Shown in pieces: positions 1-7,651 of a stretch of 64,000 bases of DNA. Source of the stretch: Salegentibacter sp. 24 (GTDB taxonomy: Bacteria; Bacteroidota; Bacteroidia; Flavobacteriales; Flavobacteriaceae); NCBI RefSeq assembly GCF_004362395.1, contig NZ_SNWE01000006.1, positions 124,001 through 188,000 of the forward strand, given 5' to 3'. The position numbers and the translations under genes were made by a program. Numbering within the stretch: position 1 is the first letter of the stretch; each line of letters opens with the position of its first letter. Under the pieces are notes generated by a model that did not search any database, was not told the DNA's origin, and saw nothing but the letters and a program-made list of their open reading frames with translations.

Positions 1-167
1 AGAGGCACCGCGATGAGCTTTAATGCATTGATGAAGATATTCCCGAAAGGTTTTATCCAGTCGCCAATAAACTCCGCTCCCCAGGTAAAATTGGTTAGAA
101 TTAGTGCAAAAATAACACCAGCAGCCATTCCTAATAAAATCTGCCAGTGAAGTGCAAGTTTTTTCAT
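1..167 (-). CDS. Dicarboxylate/amino acid:cation symporter (DAACS), N-terminal fragment
   Basis: Only the first 55 codons are in the window; the gene runs off the left edge. The start is the ATG ending at 167. The translated piece begins MKKLALHWQILLGMAAG and continues through a hydrophobic helix to ...NIFINALKLIAVPL. That pattern (amphipathic start, LLGM-AG-IFALI helix, then an INALK-I-VPL segment) is typical of sodium- or proton-coupled glutamate/C4-dicarboxylate symporters of the inner membrane. The family call rests on this short stretch, and the substrate cannot be told. It lies 27 nt downstream of aroC on the same strand and could be read through from it. Confidence 0.6.
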   Translation of the reverse strand, partial: MKKLALHWQILLGMAAGVIFALILTNFTWGAEFIGDWIKPFGNIFINALKLIAVP

Positions 168-194
168 GCTAAGTAAATTTCAGGATTATATCAA

Positions 195-1259
195 TTAAAT
201 TTTTGAACTTTTATTCTGAAGAAAATAATCGGCGATCACAAGTGCTGCCATTGCTTCAACGATCGGTACCGCACGGGGCACCACACAGGGGTCATGTCTC
301 CCTTTCCCCTGCATTTCAACATTTTCACCCTGTTTATTTATCGTATCCTGCTTTTGCATAATGGTGGCAACAGGTTTAAAAGCTACGTTAAAATAAATAT
401 CCATACCATTGGAAATTCCGCCTTGTATACCTCCACTTAAATTCGTTTTAGTACTGCCATCCTCATTAAATAGGTCATTATGTTGACTACCTTTCATTTT
501 GGTGCCTTCAAAACCGCTACCGTATTCAAATCCTTTCACAGCATTAATAGAAAGCATTGCTTTACCTAATTCCGCATGAAGTTTATCAAAAACAGGTTCT
601 CCCAGACCTTTGGGCATATTTTTAATCACACATTGAACGGTGCCTCCCACCGTATCTCCTTCCTTCCTTATTTGCTTAATATAATTTTCCATTTTTTCAG
701 CGGAAGCAGGATCAGGACAACGTACGTCGTTGGTTTCAATCAGACTGAAATCAAGGTTTTCAATAGTTTTGTCAATTTCAATGTCCCCCACAGAAGCCGT
801 ATAGGCGTTAAACTGAATATCCTTTAAAAATTGTTTGGCTACCGCACCGGCCACTACCCTACAAGCGGTTTCTCTAGCAGAGGATCTTCCACCACCGCGA
901 TAATCCCGTACCCCATATTTTTCATCATATGTATAATCTGCGTGACTTGGACGGTAAGTATCCTTTATATGTGAATAATCCTTAGACTTCTGGTTGGCAT
1001 TTCTAATAACAAAACCAATAGGGGTTCCGGTGGTTTCTCCTTCAAAAATTCCTGAATAAAATTCAACGGTGTCCGGTTCTTTTCTTTGAGTTACAATTGC
1101 CGATTGACCAGGTTTTCTTCGGTTAAGCTCGGTTTGGATGCTTTCGAGATTTAATTTTATTCCGGCCGGGCACCCGTCTATAATTCCTCCAATTGCCTGC
1201 CCATGGGATTCTCCAAAAGTGGTGAGTTTAAATAATTTTCCAAAGGAATTTCCTGCCAT
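195..1259 (-). CDS. aroC: Chorismate synthase
   Basis: Converts 5-enolpyruvylshikimate-3-phosphate to chorismate using reduced FMN, the last step of the shikimate pathway, in the cytoplasm. All family landmarks are visible: GESHG near the N-terminus, the [10 protein letters not shown] block in the middle and GRHDPC near the C-terminus. With the start chosen here (ATG at 1259, MAGNSFG...) the protein is 354 residues, normal for the family. An in-frame ATG at 1292 would add 11 residues, but a perfect Bacteroidota -7 element (TACATTTG, minus strand, 1282-1275) sits inside that extension, so the downstream start is preferred. Chorismate feeds tyrosine synthesis, and tyrosine is the expected starter precursor of the pigment cluster at the far end of the window; that link is only metabolic. 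Confidence 0.96.
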   Translation of the reverse strand: MAGNSFGKLFKLTTFGESHGQAIGGIIDGCPAGIKLNLESIQTELNRRKPGQSAIVTQRKEPDTVEFYSGIFEGETTGTPIGFVIRNANQKSKDYSHIKDTYRPSHADYTYDEKYGVRDYRGGGRSSARETACRVVAGAVAKQFLKDIQFNAYTASVGDIEIDKTIENLDFSLIETNDVRCPDPASAEKMENYIKQIRKEGDTVGGTVQCVIKNMPKGLGEPVFDKLHAELGKAMLSINAVKGFEYGSGFEGTKMKGSQHNDLFNEDGSTKTNLSGGIQGGISNGMDIYFNVAFKPVATIMQKQDTINKQGENVEMQGKGRHDPCVVPRAVPIVEAMAALVIADYFLQNKSSKI

Positions 1260-1274
1260 TTTAGTGATTTTGAA

Positions 1275-1282
1275 CAAATGTA
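1275..1282 (-). promoter_or_regulatory. Candidate -7 promoter element of aroC
   Basis: The minus strand reads TACATTTG, a perfect match to the Bacteroidota -7 consensus TAnnTTTG. It is 16 nt from the ATG at 1259. No well-spaced TTG -33 element is seen, so the call rests on the -7 box alone. Confidence 0.45.
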
Positions 1283-1328
1283 ATTTTTTCATTCAATATT
1301 TGAAAATGTAAGTTGATTTAATATTACG

Positions 1329-1351
1329 TTAACAAATCACTGTGATGTTAA
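1329..1351. repeat. Imperfect dyad symmetry between aroC and the lpxH-like gene
   Basis: The core ATCACTGTGAT (1336-1346) is a perfect odd-length palindrome. It is flanked by TTAAC (1329-1333) on the left and GTTAA (1347-1351) on the right, with two extra A bases in the left arm. The position between two divergent genes suits an operator, but no regulator can be assigned. Confidence 0.4.
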
Positions 1352-1434
1352 TGATTTAGTAAATATTCTTTAAAAGGAATTAAAGGAGGTAAAGCTTTGT
1401 TTTGCTGTAATTTGTAATTAAGAACCACATTACA

Positions 1435-2229
1435 TTGGTCAGAAAAAGAAAACCCGAAATAGTAGTCATATCAGACGTTCACCTTGGAACCTATGGATCT
1501 CATGCCACGGAATTATGCGAATACCTGGAAAGCATTCAGCCGGAAAAACTGATATTAAACGGAGATTTTATCGATATCTGGCAATTCAGAAAAAGTTTTT
1601 TTCCAAAAGCGCACCTTGAAGTAATAAAAAAAATAATTGACCTTAGCACCAAAGGTACAAAGGTCATATATATTACAGGAAATCACGATGAATTCCTGAG
1701 AAAGTTCAGCGATACCCAAATTGGGGATCTACTCATTACCGATAAGTATGTTCTCAATTTAGACGGGAAAAAAGCCTGGTTTTTTCACGGTGACGTGTTT
1801 GATGTAGGTATACAGAAGGCAAAATGGATCGCTAAACTTGGGGGTTGGGGCTATGATTTATTGATTATACTAAATCGCTTACTGAATTGGATTTTAATAA
1901 AAATGGGGAAAAAGAAATATTCCCTTTCGAAAAAAATTAAAGACAGTGTTAAAAATGCCGGAAAATTTATAGCCAGTTTTGAAAAAACAGTTTCAGATCT
2001 TGCCATTGAAAAGGGCTATAAATATGTGATCTGTGGTCACATTCACCAACCCATAATAGTGCGAAAAACTAACAGGAAAGGTACCTGTCTCTATTTAAAT
2101 TCGGGTGATTGGGTAGAAAATCTAAGCGCTTTAGAATATGAAAATAAAAAATGGAATCTTTCTTATTACCATCAGCTTAAAAAACAATCTGAAAAAAACC
2201 TGTTGGCGGCCATTGCAGTAATTAAGTAA
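1435..2229 (+). CDS. LpxH-like metallophosphoesterase (UDP-2,3-diacylglucosamine diphosphatase type)
   Basis: A calcineurin-like phosphoesterase of 264 residues. Metal-binding motifs occur in the expected order: SDVHLG (13-18), GDFID (43-47), GNHDEF (82-87), HGD (118-120) and GHIH (201-204). Bacterial proteins with this set and length are usually annotated as UDP-2,3-diacylglucosamine hydrolase, the lipid A step that releases UMP at the inner membrane. Other substrates are possible, so no symbol is given. The reading frame opens after a stop at 1408-1410 and has no ATG near its start; TTG at 1435 is the best start and ATT at 1429 is the alternative. A GGAGG at about 1385 is too far upstream to act as a ribosome site. 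Transcribed divergently from aroC. Confidence 0.8.
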   Translation: MVRKRKPEIVVISDVHLGTYGSHATELCEYLESIQPEKLILNGDFIDIWQFRKSFFPKAHLEVIKKIIDLSTKGTKVIYITGNHDEFLRKFSDTQIGDLLITDKYVLNLDGKKAWFFHGDVFDVGIQKAKWIAKLGGWGYDLLIILNRLLNWILIKMGKKKYSLSKKIKDSVKNAGKFIASFEKTVSDLAIEKGYKYVICGHIHQPIIVRKTNRKGTCLYLNSGDWVENLSALEYENKKWNLSYYHQLKKQSEKNLLAAIAVIK

Positions 2230-2292
2230 TTATTTAGCGGGCAGTTATTCTCCAAATTATAAAAGTAGAAGAGCATATTAGTTTATAAGGTG

Positions 2293-2901
2293 TCACTCCT
2301 TTTCAGGAAAGCCCTCTGAAGCTTTGATATCTTCTATCTGAAGCGTATGCCTTGCACTATGTCCTGCAATAAATAACATGCTTTGATAAGCATCAACAGG
2401 CCCGAAAGGGGAATCGGTTATATGATTCCTGAAAGTTTCAAGCGGCGTTTGCTGTATATAATTCAACACCATTCGCCGTTGTTCTTGAAATTCGGTTAAA
2501 GCCTCTAAGGGATGATTATATTTACCTTTTCCTATTAAACTTTCATCCGCTTTGAATTTCTTACTTCGGTCTTCCATCACTTCCAGTATTTCTTTATCCA
2601 TAATCTTTACCTCCCCTTTTCGTTCTGGATTGTTTGTTTTTTTCATTTCGGAAAAATTCATTTCAAATAACATTTTCTCCGTTAGTACAATATGCTCTAT
2701 ACATTGGCTAATCGACCATTTTTCAGGTGAAGACTTAAAATGCATCTGTTCAGATGAAAGTCCGGAGATTTCATTTTCAAGGTTTTGAGAGGTTTCTTCA
2801 AAATGATCCAGTAAGAAATTTTTGTCATTGCTATTTTGTTGAGCTATAACAGGCAGTCCTGCTATAAAAAGCAGAAACAGGTGATAAATTGAAATTCTCA
2901 T
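2293..2901 (-). CDS. DinB-family protein with signal peptide
   Basis: 202 residues. An N-terminal hydrophobic segment ending in a VIAQQ-type site (about residue 20) looks like a signal peptide. The rest is a DinB/YfiT-like four-helix bundle: a first helix with LLDHFEETSQNL, then WSISQCIEHIVLTE with a metal-ligand-type His, and near the C-terminus AGHSARHTLQIE, which carries the second His pair. DinB proteins often bind a divalent metal and some act as thiol-dependent transferases; the substrate here is unknown. The gene follows the DUF1801 gene by 3 nt and closes a run of small detoxification-type genes. A secreted DinB protein is somewhat unusual but common in Bacteroidota. Confidence 0.8.
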   Translation of the reverse strand: MRISIYHLFLLFIAGLPVIAQQNSNDKNFLLDHFEETSQNLENEISGLSSEQMHFKSSPEKWSISQCIEHIVLTEKMLFEMNFSEMKKTNNPERKGEVKIMDKEILEVMEDRSKKFKADESLIGKGKYNHPLEALTEFQEQRRMVLNYIQQTPLETFRNHITDSPFGPVDAYQSMLFIAGHSARHTLQIEDIKASEGFPEKE

Positions 2902-2904
2902 AGT

Positions 2905-3276
2905 TTAATTTTTTGTTTTATGTAAATTTTCATTCTTTCTAAAAATGACGATTTCTCCAATTAAATCAAGGGGTAATTCCTGATCTAGTGGAAATTGAAC
3001 CGAACCTTTTCCCTGTTTATATTTTTTCAATTTAGTTGAAAATTTTTGGTGTCCTGTGGGGGTGGCATAAAAGCCTATATGGTTTTTATAACCGGCAAAA
3101 TAAACCAATGCTTTGCCATTTAATCTATATGAAGGCATTCCATAGCTAATCCCCTCCTCTACTTCAGGAACTTTTTCCTTTATTAGGTCTCGCAATTTGA
3201 TTAGCCGGGATTTTACCTCACCGGAAAAATCTTCAATATAAGCGTCAACCTTCAGCGCCAAAGATGTCTCTTTCAT
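2905..3276 (-). CDS. DUF1801 (YdhG-like) domain protein
   Basis: With the ATG at 3276 (MKETSLALKVDAYIEDF...) the protein is 123 residues and starts 8 nt after the stop of the upstream VOC gene. A longer frame from 3315 would overlap that gene by 31 nt and is less likely. The sequence shows the DUF1801 pattern: an N-terminal helix (VDAYIEDFSGEVKSRLIKLR), then EEGISYGMPSYRLNGKALVYFAGYKNHIGFY, which is the conserved GMP.Y...-FA.-K.HIG.Y core. The family resembles the iron chaperone Fra/frataxin fold in fold databases. Its role is not established, and it often sits next to VOC and SRPBCC genes as here. Function in this operon is inferred only from company. Confidence 0.82.
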   Translation of the reverse strand: MKETSLALKVDAYIEDFSGEVKSRLIKLRDLIKEKVPEVEEGISYGMPSYRLNGKALVYFAGYKNHIGFYATPTGHQKFSTKLKKYKQGKGSVQFPLDQELPLDLIGEIVIFRKNENLHKTKN

Positions 3277-3284
3277 TAGATCAA

Positions 3285-3719
3285 TTATTTTCCAAGTGCA
3301 TAATTTAACATCCATTTTATTCCGAATTTATCGGTGAAACTGGCAAAGAGATCTCCCCAGAACATTTCTTCCAACGGCATTTCAACATCTCCCCCATCGG
3401 AAAGTTCTTTAAAAATTCGGCGGGTCTCCTTTTCATTCTCTGGAGTTACTGAAATATAATTGCTGCTGCCAAAAATTGCTTTTTGTCCAAAAGATTCAAT
3501 ACAATCGGAACCCATTAAAACACTGTCTCCTAGGGGGAGGGAAACATGCAAAATAAACTCTTTATTTTCCTGAGGAACTTTTGCGCTATTTTCCCCAGAT
3601 GGCGGCATATCTTTAAAACGCATTAAACTGGAAAACTCACCTCCAAAAACAGATTTATAGAAGTTAAAAGCTTTTTCGGTGTTGCCGTTAAAATTTAAAT
3701 AAGGATTTAATGTTGCCAT
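3285..3719 (-). CDS. PhnB-like VOC-family protein
   Basis: 144 residues forming one glyoxalase/bleomycin-resistance (VOC) unit of the PhnB type. It opens with LNPYLNFNGNTEKAFNFYKSVFGGEF, the usual first beta-alpha-beta of the fold, has MGSD in the middle and ends in WGDLFASFTDKFGIKW, the PhnB C-terminal strand pair. VOC proteins are metal-dependent isomerases, dioxygenases or binding proteins, and this subfamily has no firm substrate. A 127-nt gap separates it from the four-domain gene upstream, so it may have its own promoter, although I found only a near-match -7 box there. Confidence 0.85.
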   Translation of the reverse strand: MATLNPYLNFNGNTEKAFNFYKSVFGGEFSSLMRFKDMPPSGENSAKVPQENKEFILHVSLPLGDSVLMGSDCIESFGQKAIFGSSNYISVTPENEKETRRIFKELSDGGDVEMPLEEMFWGDLFASFTDKFGIKWMLNYALGK

Positions 3720-3846
3720 AATTATTTAGTTTTAAATACCTCTAATGCTTATTTAAAAACTTAAGACCCGTCATCCTGTTTTCATTTGTTCAATTCTGAA
3801 ATCAGGTGGGTAAAAATTAGTCGTATTGCAAATTAAGGTTGTTTAA

Positions 3847-5655
3847 TTATTTTATCTTTTCTGTATATATTTTGAAATTATTCAAGATCGCCTGCCATCC
3901 TTGTTGTTGCATTTCACGGCTGTTTGCACTTTCAGGTTCAAAACTTTCCCGTACTAAGGTGCTATTATTGTTTTCTTTAAAATCTATAACCACTTTTCTG
4001 CCATCAGCAAGTGTGTAGACCAGGAGTTTTTTAGGTTTTACTTCATCATAAACACCTTCAAAATCAAAACCGGAACTTCCATCTTTAGCTTCCATTCTAC
4101 TGGATATTTTTCCGCCCTTTCTTAAATCATTACTTGCCGAGGTGGTATGCCAATCTGATGAAGCTGCATTCCAGTTTTCAATATGTTTGGGATCGTTCCA
4201 AACTTCCCACACCTTATCAATTGGTGCATGAATGCTAGTAGAAATAGTTATCGGGTGTAGCATCGAGTGGTCGTTTTCAGCTAATTCCTTTAATTTCTCT
4301 AATGCCTCTGGCCAGGTTTTTAGAAAATAATCTTTGTATTCATCGTCCATATCCATATCTACAATAAGGCGGGTTGCCCTATTTTTTTCCTCTAAACGAT
4401 AATTTTCCATTGCACCTGCCCAGGATTTCACCTTTTCACTTTCCAGGTCTTCATTGCCATTTTTATCGATCATCCCAAGGTGTTTAAAATTCATAATCTC
4501 GGGATCTTTGCGTTTATCGATTAAAGCCACCATTCCTTCTCCTTCCGCATTTAAAAAATACACTTTACTCCCTTCTTTCCAGTCAGATTTCGCGCGGGAG
4601 CCTTCGCTAAATGGTGCTGTCCATTTTGGGTAGGTTTCCTCGCTCCATAAAACCTCCCACACTTTTTCACGGGGCGCATTAATTGTAGCCCTAAATTCTT
4701 TTCTTTCCATAATTTTATTTTTTTCCTGTTTTTGCCCCTCAAAATCAGCCCTTAATTGATGAAGGTTGAATTTCTTCATTTGCATAAATGAAGCGATAGC
4801 GCGATCCTTTTTCTCGCTGTCTGGATCCTGCAACATTTTATTGAGTAACGTTGAAGGCACTACCTGCCAGCTAACCCCAAATTTATCTTTTAACCATCCA
4901 CATTGCTCAGCGTCGGGAACCGCTGAGAGTTTATTCCAGTAGTAATCGATTTCATCTTGGGTTTGGCAATCGATAATAAAGGAAATCGCCTCGTTAAACG
5001 GGAAATTGTTTTCCACACCACTATCCATTGCCATAAAAGTTTGATTTTCCAATTGAAATTGCGCGTGTTTAACTGATCCCAGGGCATAATTGTTTTTATC
5101 CTCTTCGGTATACTTTAGAATGCCTTCCAGCTTTGAATTTCTGAAAACCGAAGTATAAAATTGTACTGCCTCTTCGGCATTTCCATGGCTTTTACCTGTA
5201 AAGAATAAAGCAGGAACTATTTTTTCCAAAGTAGAAGATGACTCCTCCAACATTAATTGCCAGTGTATCCCGAACTTATCCTGCACCCAGGCATATTTAG
5301 GGCTCCAGTCGTATTTAGCTAAAGGCATCAAAACCTGCCCCTTTTCCTTTAATTTTCTCCATACCCTATCAATTTCTTTATCGGATTTACAGAGCATAAA
5401 AAAGGAAACAGACGCATTAAACTGAAAATAAGGTGGACCATTTAAACCAACAAATTCATGACCTTCCATAGAAAATTTGACGGTCATTACACTACCGGGT
5501 TTTTGATGATGTAATTCCTGTCCGGATTTACCATAACGGGTAATGCTTTGAATTTTCACATTTTTAAAAATTGATTTATAAAACCGAACAGCTTTTTCAG
5601 CAGAAAATTTTCCAGAATCAAACCATAGGTTGGGAATTATTTTTTGCGTTTTCAT
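3847..5655 (-). CDS. Four-domain fusion: VOC-VOC-SRPBCC-SRPBCC
   Basis: From the ATG at 5655 (MKTQKIIPNLWFDSG) the protein is 602 residues. Domain order is clear. A first PhnB-like VOC unit (about 1-135) has FYKSIFKN and ends YAWVQDKFGIHWQ. A second VOC unit (about 145-270) has FYTSVFRNS and ends CGWLKDKFGVSWQ. A short linker follows. Then come an AHSA1/SRPBCC unit (about 315-460) with PREKVWEVLW, and a second SRPBCC unit (about 465-602) with APIDKVWEVWNDP and ending GWQAILNNFKIY. In most genomes these are separate small genes. A frameshift or join error is unlikely because one uninterrupted frame spans all four with plausible linkers. The molecular role is unknown; ligand binding or detoxification is inferred from the folds. 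77 nt separate it from the NTF2-like gene upstream. Confidence 0.88.
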   Translation of the reverse strand: MKTQKIIPNLWFDSGKFSAEKAVRFYKSIFKNVKIQSITRYGKSGQELHHQKPGSVMTVKFSMEGHEFVGLNGPPYFQFNASVSFFMLCKSDKEIDRVWRKLKEKGQVLMPLAKYDWSPKYAWVQDKFGIHWQLMLEESSSTLEKIVPALFFTGKSHGNAEEAVQFYTSVFRNSKLEGILKYTEEDKNNYALGSVKHAQFQLENQTFMAMDSGVENNFPFNEAISFIIDCQTQDEIDYYWNKLSAVPDAEQCGWLKDKFGVSWQVVPSTLLNKMLQDPDSEKKDRAIASFMQMKKFNLHQLRADFEGQKQEKNKIMERKEFRATINAPREKVWEVLWSEETYPKWTAPFSEGSRAKSDWKEGSKVYFLNAEGEGMVALIDKRKDPEIMNFKHLGMIDKNGNEDLESEKVKSWAGAMENYRLEEKNRATRLIVDMDMDDEYKDYFLKTWPEALEKLKELAENDHSMLHPITISTSIHAPIDKVWEVWNDPKHIENWNAASSDWHTTSASNDLRKGGKISSRMEAKDGSSGFDFEGVYDEVKPKKLLVYTLADGRKVVIDFKENNNSTLVRESFEPESANSREMQQQGWQAILNNFKIYTEKIK

Positions 5656-5732
5656 AATTGATAGTTTTAATTCAGTTGATTCTCTGCAATTGGTAAATAC
5701 TGGGAAAGCAATCAATAAAACTGAAGGAGGAA

Positions 5733-6095
5733 TTATTTCTCATTTAGAAGGATTACATATGAGGTGATATTTTTGATTTTTAAGCCTTTAAAACTATCAA
5801 ATTCATAAACATCACAAAAACCATAAGTTTCCTCCTGCTCTTTTTCATTGATTTTGAAACGACCATTTGCCGAGGCAAACTTACCGTGGGTTATCACTTT
5901 ATCTATCTTCATTTCCATCATTTCAAAATCTTTCATCTTAGACATTTCCATCTCAAAGGCGGCCTTACCCCTGTGGGTATTGCCTCCGATCATTACCCAT
6001 TCAATACTTTCGGTCAAACAATCCAGAATAAAAGGAATATCTCCATTTGCAAAAGCCTGATTGAATTCTTTTATAAAATTTTCTTTAGCTGCCAT
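5733..6095 (-). CDS. SnoaL/NTF2-like domain protein
   Basis: 120 residues of the NTF2-like cone fold. The start FIKEFNQAFANGDIPFILDCLTESIEWVMIGG shows the typical helix followed by the D-I-W strand, then KAAFEMEMSKMKDFEMMEMKIDKVITHGKFASANGRF, and it closes with a YEFDSFKGLKIKNITSYV strand. Members include isomerases, cyclases and limonene-epoxide-hydrolase-like enzymes, and many are uncharacterised. No catalytic set can be assigned with confidence. The gene lies 11 nt downstream of a VOC gene in the same operon, so a shared small-molecule substrate is plausible. Confidence 0.8.
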   Translation of the reverse strand: MAAKENFIKEFNQAFANGDIPFILDCLTESIEWVMIGGNTHRGKAAFEMEMSKMKDFEMMEMKIDKVITHGKFASANGRFKINEKEQEETYGFCDVYEFDSFKGLKIKNITSYVILLNEK

Positions 6096-6106
6096 TTTTT
6101 GATGAT

Positions 6107-6487
6107 TTATTCTTGTAAAATTGATAAAATATTACCTGCAGGATCTTTAAACCAGGCGACATTTGGCCCATTTCCATTACTATGAAAAATTCCTTTCTCG
6201 TCCGTGGCAATTTGGCCTTCATAGTCTTCAAATTGAATACCTTTGCTAGCCAGATTTTCAACAGTTTCATCTATGTTTTCAACTGGAATATTCAGCACAG
6301 TAAAAACGGCTGGTTGGTGATCTTGTCTTTGGTAAATAAAGATGTTGTTAGCGTTAGGGATTTCAAGCTCTAAAATTCCCATAGGATTATTTTTTACTGA
6401 AAATCCCAGCATATTTGTATAAAATTCCTGGGCTACTTGAACATCGTTTACCGAAAAGCTACTGAAGACTGTGGAGTATTTAAACAT
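6107..6487 (-). CDS. VOC-family (glyoxalase-like) protein, first gene of a putative operon
   Basis: The chosen ATG at 6487 gives 126 residues starting MFKYSTVFSSFSVNDVQVAQ. A longer frame from 6532 exists but would add a residue string without family similarity. The sequence has the VOC pattern: FSVNDVQVAQEFYTNMLGF, then GILELEIPNAN, a second repeat with VLNIPVENIDETVENLASKGI, and GPNVAWFKDPAGNILSI at the end. The WFKDPAGN motif is the typical last strand with its metal-ligand region. It heads the minus-strand run down to the DinB gene and faces the AraC-type regulator across a 176-nt gap that holds a direct repeat. Confidence 0.85.
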   Translation of the reverse strand: MFKYSTVFSSFSVNDVQVAQEFYTNMLGFSVKNNPMGILELEIPNANNIFIYQRQDHQPAVFTVLNIPVENIDETVENLASKGIQFEDYEGQIATDEKGIFHSNGNGPNVAWFKDPAGNILSILQE

Positions 6488-6541
6488 TTTACTTCTTTTA
6501 TTGGTTATCATAAAGTTACAGGCTTTTCTCAAAAAATTGTG

Positions 6542-6570
6542 GGTGAATTACGCCAAGTTTTAGGTGAATT
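6542..6570. promoter_or_regulatory. Candidate AraC-type operator: two direct GGTGAATT repeats, 21 bp apart
   Basis: GGTGAATT occurs at 6542-6549 and again at 6563-6570, exactly 21 bp apart, which is two helical turns. The next bases are also similar (ACGCCAAGTTT against GCGACAAATTT, allowing one base of offset). AraC-family proteins usually bind direct repeats with such spacing. The repeat lies between the AraC-type gene and the divergent VOC operon. Confidence 0.45.
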
Positions 6571-6663
6571 TGCGACAAATTTGCTTAGGATTTAGTAATT
6601 TAAACGACTGTATTCCAGAACAAAAGATTATTCAATCGGTGTTAATCTTAATTTGACAACTCT

Positions 6664-7650
6664 ATGAAAAAACATATTTCAATCCTGATTCCCAGAGGTC
6701 ATACAAGCTTGGTCAATATTGTTGGGACGCACCAGATTTTCAATCAGGTAAATGGTTTTTTGTCACAAGTTGGTAAAAAACCGATTTTTGAAGTTGAATT
6801 AGTTGGAGTTTCAAGTCCTACCGAGCAATCAAATGGACTTTTTTCTGTCAAGCCGGAGAAAATGATTGCTGACATTATTACAACCGATCTTATTATCATT
6901 CCTGCAATCCATGATGAACCTAAGCTTACGCTCGAACAGAATAAAGAATTTGTACCGTGGCTCAAGAAGCATTACAGAAATGGAACTGAAATTGCCAGTT
7001 TATGTGTTGCCGCATTCTTTCTTGCTGAAACAGGACTTTTAGATGGAAAGCAATGCTCAACCCATTGGATTCATGCCGATCATTTTAAATCACGTTACCC
7101 TAAAGTCAATCTGGTAGCCGATAAGATAATAACTGAAGATTCCTCTATTTATACCAGTGGCGGCGCCTATTCTTATCTTAACTTACTCCTCTATTTAATT
7201 GAAAAATATGCAGGCCGTGATATGGCAATCCTCACTTCCAAGACCTTTATGATTGATATAGACAAATCGGAACAATCTGCATTTCGAATTTTTGAAGGTC
7301 AAAAAAGTCACGATGATCCTACTATTAAAAGAGTGCAGGAATATATTGAAGCCCATTTCCAGGAAAAATTAGGTATAGACAACCTTTCCAACCGATTCGC
7401 CATGAGCCGCAGAAGCCTGGAACGCCGATTTAAAAAGGCTACCCATAATACTATTAGCCAATATACACAACGGGTTAAGGTAGAAGCTGCCAAACGTAGC
7501 CTTGAATCTTCACACGAAAATATAGTTGCCGTAATGTACAAAGTCGGGTATTCGGATGAAAAAACATTTCGCAATACTTTTAAGAAAATCACTGGCATAT
7601 CCCCAGGACAATACCGGAACAAATATAATCGCGTGAGAACCGCGGTTTAA
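6664..7650 (+). CDS. GlxA-family AraC transcriptional regulator (DJ-1/PfpI + AraC HTH)
   Basis: 328 residues with two parts. Residues about 1-190 form a DJ-1/PfpI-like amidotransferase fold: a start of ISILIPRGHTSLVNIVG, then GTEIASLCVAAFFLAETGLLDGKQCSTHW with the Cys at the nucleophile-elbow position. Residues about 220-320 form a double helix-turn-helix of the AraC/XylS type (KLGIDNLSNRFAMSRRSLERRF, then VMYKVGYSDEKTFRNTFKKITGISPGQYR). This is the GlxA arrangement, in which the first domain usually senses a small molecule rather than acting as an enzyme. Its divergent position and the upstream direct repeat suggest it controls the adjacent VOC/SRPBCC operon and itself. The effector is unknown. 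Confidence 0.9.
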   Translation: MKKHISILIPRGHTSLVNIVGTHQIFNQVNGFLSQVGKKPIFEVELVGVSSPTEQSNGLFSVKPEKMIADIITTDLIIIPAIHDEPKLTLEQNKEFVPWLKKHYRNGTEIASLCVAAFFLAETGLLDGKQCSTHWIHADHFKSRYPKVNLVADKIITEDSSIYTSGGAYSYLNLLLYLIEKYAGRDMAILTSKTFMIDIDKSEQSAFRIFEGQKSHDDPTIKRVQEYIEAHFQEKLGIDNLSNRFAMSRRSLERRFKKATHNTISQYTQRVKVEAAKRSLESSHENIVAVMYKVGYSDEKTFRNTFKKITGISPGQYRNKYNRVRTAV

Positions 7651-7651
7651 T

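Noticed and set aside
576-827. A plus-strand frame within aroC encoding about 83 residues
   Set aside because: Lies antisense inside a clear chorismate synthase gene and has no family motif; it is a shadow frame.
1384-1390. GGAGG upstream of the lpxH-like gene as a ribosome site
   Set aside because: It is about 45 nt from the start codon, and Bacteroidota rarely use Shine-Dalgarno sites.
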